From assembly GCF_002287065.1 (NCBI RefSeq), contig NZ_NSJZ01000004.1:124001-188000 (forward strand): DNA of 64,000 nucleotides, read 5' to 3'. The position numbers and the translations under genes were made by a program. Each line of letters begins with the position of its first letter. Positions within the stretch are counted from its first letter, which is position 1. The notes below the pieces were generated by a model. It was not told the origin of the DNA, did not search any database, and saw nothing but the letters and a program-made list of their open reading frames with translations. Origin of the DNA: Paracoccus salipaludis. Its GTDB lineage: Bacteria > Pseudomonadota > Alphaproteobacteria > Rhodobacterales > Rhodobacteraceae. Positions 62,071 to 64,000 of the stretch are shown here, piece after piece.

Positions 62071-63258
62071 ATGACCGACTTCGCCGCCACGCGCGACGCC
62101 TTCCGCCTGCCGGAGGGAATCACCTATCTCGACGGCAACTCGCTGGGGCCGATGCCGCGCCATGCCGCCGACCGGGTGGCGGCGATGATGCGGGACCAGT
62201 GGTCGGAAATGCTCATCACCGGCTGGAACCGGGCGGGCTGGTATGTCCAGCCGCGCCGCGTGGGCGACCGGATCGCGCGGCTGATCGGCGCGGGCGAGGG
62301 GCAGGTCGTCATGGGCGACACGCTGTCGATCAAGGTCTTCCAGGCGCTGTCGGCGGCGCTGCGGCTGCGACCCGGGCGGCGCGTGATCCTGTCGGACAGC
62401 GGCAACTTCCCTTCGGACCTCTACGTCGCGCAGGGGCTGGCCGAGACGGTCGGGGCCGAGCTGCGCGTGGTCGCCCCCGAGGACGTGGCGGCGCACACCA
62501 CCCCCGACCTTGCCGTCCTGATGCTGACCGAGGTCGATTACCGCACCGGGCGGCGTCACGACATGGCCGCCCTGACGGCCGCCGCGCATGAGGCGGGGGC
62601 GCTGGCTGTCTGGGACCTTGCCCATTCGGCGGGGGCGGTGGACGTGGACCTGCTGGGCACGGGCGCGGATTTCGCGGTGGGCTGCACCTACAAGTATCTC
62701 AATGGCGGGCCGGGCGCGCCGGCCTTCATCTGGGTCCATCCCGACCATGCCGAGGCCGCCCGCCCCTGCCTGCAGGGCTGGATGGGCCATGTCCAGCCCT
62801 TCGCCTTCGACGCCGCCTATGCCCCCGCGCCCGGGATCGAACGGATGCGGGTCGGCACGCCCCCGGTCATCGCGCTGGCGGCGCTGGACGCGGCGCTGGT
62901 CATATGGGAGGGCGTGGACATGGCCACGCTCCGCGCCCGCTCGATCGAACTGTCGGAAGCCTTCATCGCGGGCGTCGAGGCCGCCTGTCCCGAACTGACG
63001 CTGCATTCCCCGCGCGATCCGGCCCGGCGCGGCAGCCAGGTGGGCTTCCGCCACCCCCAGGCCTATGCCGTGATGCAGGCGCTGATCGCCGAAGGGGTGG
63101 TGGGCGACTTCCGCGCGCCCGACGTGCTGCGCTTCGGCTTCGCGCCGCTTTACAACGACATGGAGGACGTGGACCGCGCGGTTGCGGTGCTGGCGGGGAT
63201 CCTGCGCCGGGGCCTCTGGGACCGGCCCGAGCATCACCGCCGGGCGGCGGTGACCTGA
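62071..63258 (+). CDS. kynU: Kynureninase
   Basis: A 395-residue PLP enzyme splitting kynurenine to anthranilate and alanine. It has ITYLDGNSLGPMP, LILSDSGNFPSDLY-like VILSDSGNFPSDLYVAQG, WDLAHSAGAVDVDL and the Schiff-base lysine Lys208 in GCTYKYLNGGPGAPAF. It ends VVGDFRAPDVLRFGFAPLYN. ATG 62071 matches family starts. The rest of the kynurenine pathway (tryptophan dioxygenase, kynurenine formamidase) is not in the window. Confidence 0.95.
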   Translation: MTDFAATRDAFRLPEGITYLDGNSLGPMPRHAADRVAAMMRDQWSEMLITGWNRAGWYVQPRRVGDRIARLIGAGEGQVVMGDTLSIKVFQALSAALRLRPGRRVILSDSGNFPSDLYVAQGLAETVGAELRVVAPEDVAAHTTPDLAVLMLTEVDYRTGRRHDMAALTAAAHEAGALAVWDLAHSAGAVDVDLLGTGADFAVGCTYKYLNGGPGAPAFIWVHPDHAEAARPCLQGWMGHVQPFAFDAAYAPAPGIERMRVGTPPVIALAALDAALVIWEGVDMATLRARSIELSEAFIAGVEAACPELTLHSPRDPARRGSQVGFRHPQAYAVMQALIAEGVVGDFRAPDVLRFGFAPLYNDMEDVDRAVAVLAGILRRGLWDRPEHHRRAAVT

Positions 63259-63328
63259 CATGGCGGCCCCGGCTTTCCCTGCGGCATCACTGCAACCCTG
63301 AGACCCACGTGGCCCCCGGAGGCTCCGC

Positions 63329-64000
63329 TTGACCGTTCGCCCGCTTCTGACCGTCTGCGCGATCGTCCTGGGGAACGGCGCCTCATGGGCCGACGACGCC
63401 CCCATCGCCGTCGAGATCGTTCCCGTCGAGGAACGCCCGCTCACCTTCGAGATCAAGCTGACCGGCACCATTGCCGCGCAGGACAGCATCGACCTGTCCT
63501 TCCCGGCCGGGGGCAGGATCACCAGCATCCTCGTTCAGGCGGGCGACCGGGTCACGGGAGGCTATGCGCTGGCGCGCAGCGACAATGTCCAGCAGCAGCA
63601 GGCGCTGGTGCAGGCGCTGGCGGGGGTCGAGGCCGCCGAGGCCGCCGAGCAGCAGGCCGCGCAGGCGGCCACGCGCACCGCCGGGCTGCTGCAACGGGGA
63701 GTGGGCACGCGCGCCGCCGCCGATGCCGCCGACCAGGCGCTGGCCGCGGCGCGGGGACAGCTGGAAAGCGCCCTCACCAGCCTCAGGCAGGCGCGGCGCG
63801 CCGTGCTCGACACCGTGATCCGCGCGCCGCAGACGGCGGTGGTGACCGCGCGCTGGGCCGAGCCGGGGCAGGTCGTGGGCGCGGCCCAGCCGATCCTGAC
63901 GCTGGCGGCGCTGACGAGGCTGGAGGCGGTGTTCCAAGTTCCCGACACCCCGCAGCTTGAGCGCGCGGCGGGCGTGCGCGTGTCGCTGGCACCGCTGGAG
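63329..64000 (+). CDS. RND efflux periplasmic adaptor subunit (HlyD/MFP family), 3' end cut
   Basis: Open to the window edge for 224 codons. A signal-like N-terminus (ending ASWADDAP) is followed by the lipoyl/barrel segment LTGTIAAQDSIDLSFPAGGRITSILVQAGDRVTGGYALARSD. A long coiled-coil hairpin rich in Gln/Ala comes next (about 90-145), then DTVIRAPQTAVVTARWAEPGQVVGAAQPILTLAAL. This is the order of MexA/AcrA-type adaptors. The start is TTG with GGAGG 6 nt upstream; no ATG fits. The transporter presumably follows outside the window. Confidence 0.85.
   Translation, partial: MTVRPLLTVCAIVLGNGASWADDAPIAVEIVPVEERPLTFEIKLTGTIAAQDSIDLSFPAGGRITSILVQAGDRVTGGYALARSDNVQQQQALVQALAGVEAAEAAEQQAAQAATRTAGLLQRGVGTRAAADAADQALAAARGQLESALTSLRQARRAVLDTVIRAPQTAVVTARWAEPGQVVGAAQPILTLAALTRLEAVFQVPDTPQLERAAGVRVSLAPLE

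Noticed and set aside
63385-63960. 191-codon Arg/Gly-rich frame at the right edge
   Set aside because: It is a shadow of the efflux adaptor, whose own frame from TTG 63329 has clear family motifs.

Overview
The window is GC-rich DNA (roughly 70 percent by eye), densely coding, and most of its genes have clear alphaproteobacterial relatives. Several traits point to the Rhodobacterales, most likely a Paracoccus-like or Rhodobacter-like member of the Rhodobacteraceae/Paracoccaceae. These are a small membrane protein (DUF6446 type) between glyQ and glyS, def / def-like / fmt in a row, an opgH-opgC pair, a divergent fliF/fliL flagellar locus, and TTAA-N7-TTAA (CtrA-type) boxes. The genus assignment is inference. 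I see no prophage, integrase, transposase, CRISPR array, rRNA gene or toxin-antitoxin pair, so this looks like ordinary chromosome.

Layout. 1-2767: end of the osmoregulated periplasmic glucan genes opgH-opgC, then tRNA-Ala. 2.9-3.7 kb: zinc-finger thioredoxin and a secreted Excalibur protein behind a CtrA-like box. 3.75-8.5 kb: glycine cleavage operon gcvT-gcvH-gcvP behind a tandem glycine riboswitch. 8.5-9.1 kb: a lipoprotein L,D-transpeptidase with its own terminator. 9.2-15.0 kb: hslO-Nudix-cca-ABC exporter-RNA methyltransferase, every junction an ATGA overlap. 15.1-17.0 kb: methyltransferase-hemH. 17.0-20.3 kb: comF, arfB, Nudix and a phosphate permease. 20.3-25.9 kb: Lrp-type domain protein, MATE exporter, def/def-like/fmt, a C-S lyase and a second L,D-transpeptidase. 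26-31.7 kb: divergent helicases HrpB and an Mfd-like protein. 31.9-37.4 kb: ycjX-ycjF, pgsA-moaD-moaE, a YCII protein and accA.

37.7-48.2 kb is a flagellar export, basal-body and stator locus. fliF-fliH-fliN-fliP runs leftwards. fliL-orf-motE-motA-orf-flhA-fliR-flhB-(orf)-fliJ runs rightwards. Both start from a 111-bp divergent region holding a CtrA-like box. Filament, hook and most rod genes are outside the window.

48.7-54.8 kb: rimI-tsaB-nfu, a universal stress protein, a sugar transferase, truA, an XpaC-like protein with a possible 27-residue neighbour, a YdjM-like membrane protein and tRNA-Gly. 55-61.6 kb: trkH, a secreted peptidoglycan-binding protein and glyQ-orf-glyS. 61.6-64 kb: a cluster of palindromic repeats, kynU, and an RND efflux adaptor that runs off the end.

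The more unusual signals are small. A 53-bp intergenic repeat is read in frame inside cca. TsaB carries about 145 extra low-complexity residues. A peptide deformylase homologue has lost its metal-ligand cysteine and catalytic glutamate. A low-GC patch sits inside glyS. Several small uncharacterised genes are embedded in the flagellar operon. I did not find a convincing wholly new multi-gene system.
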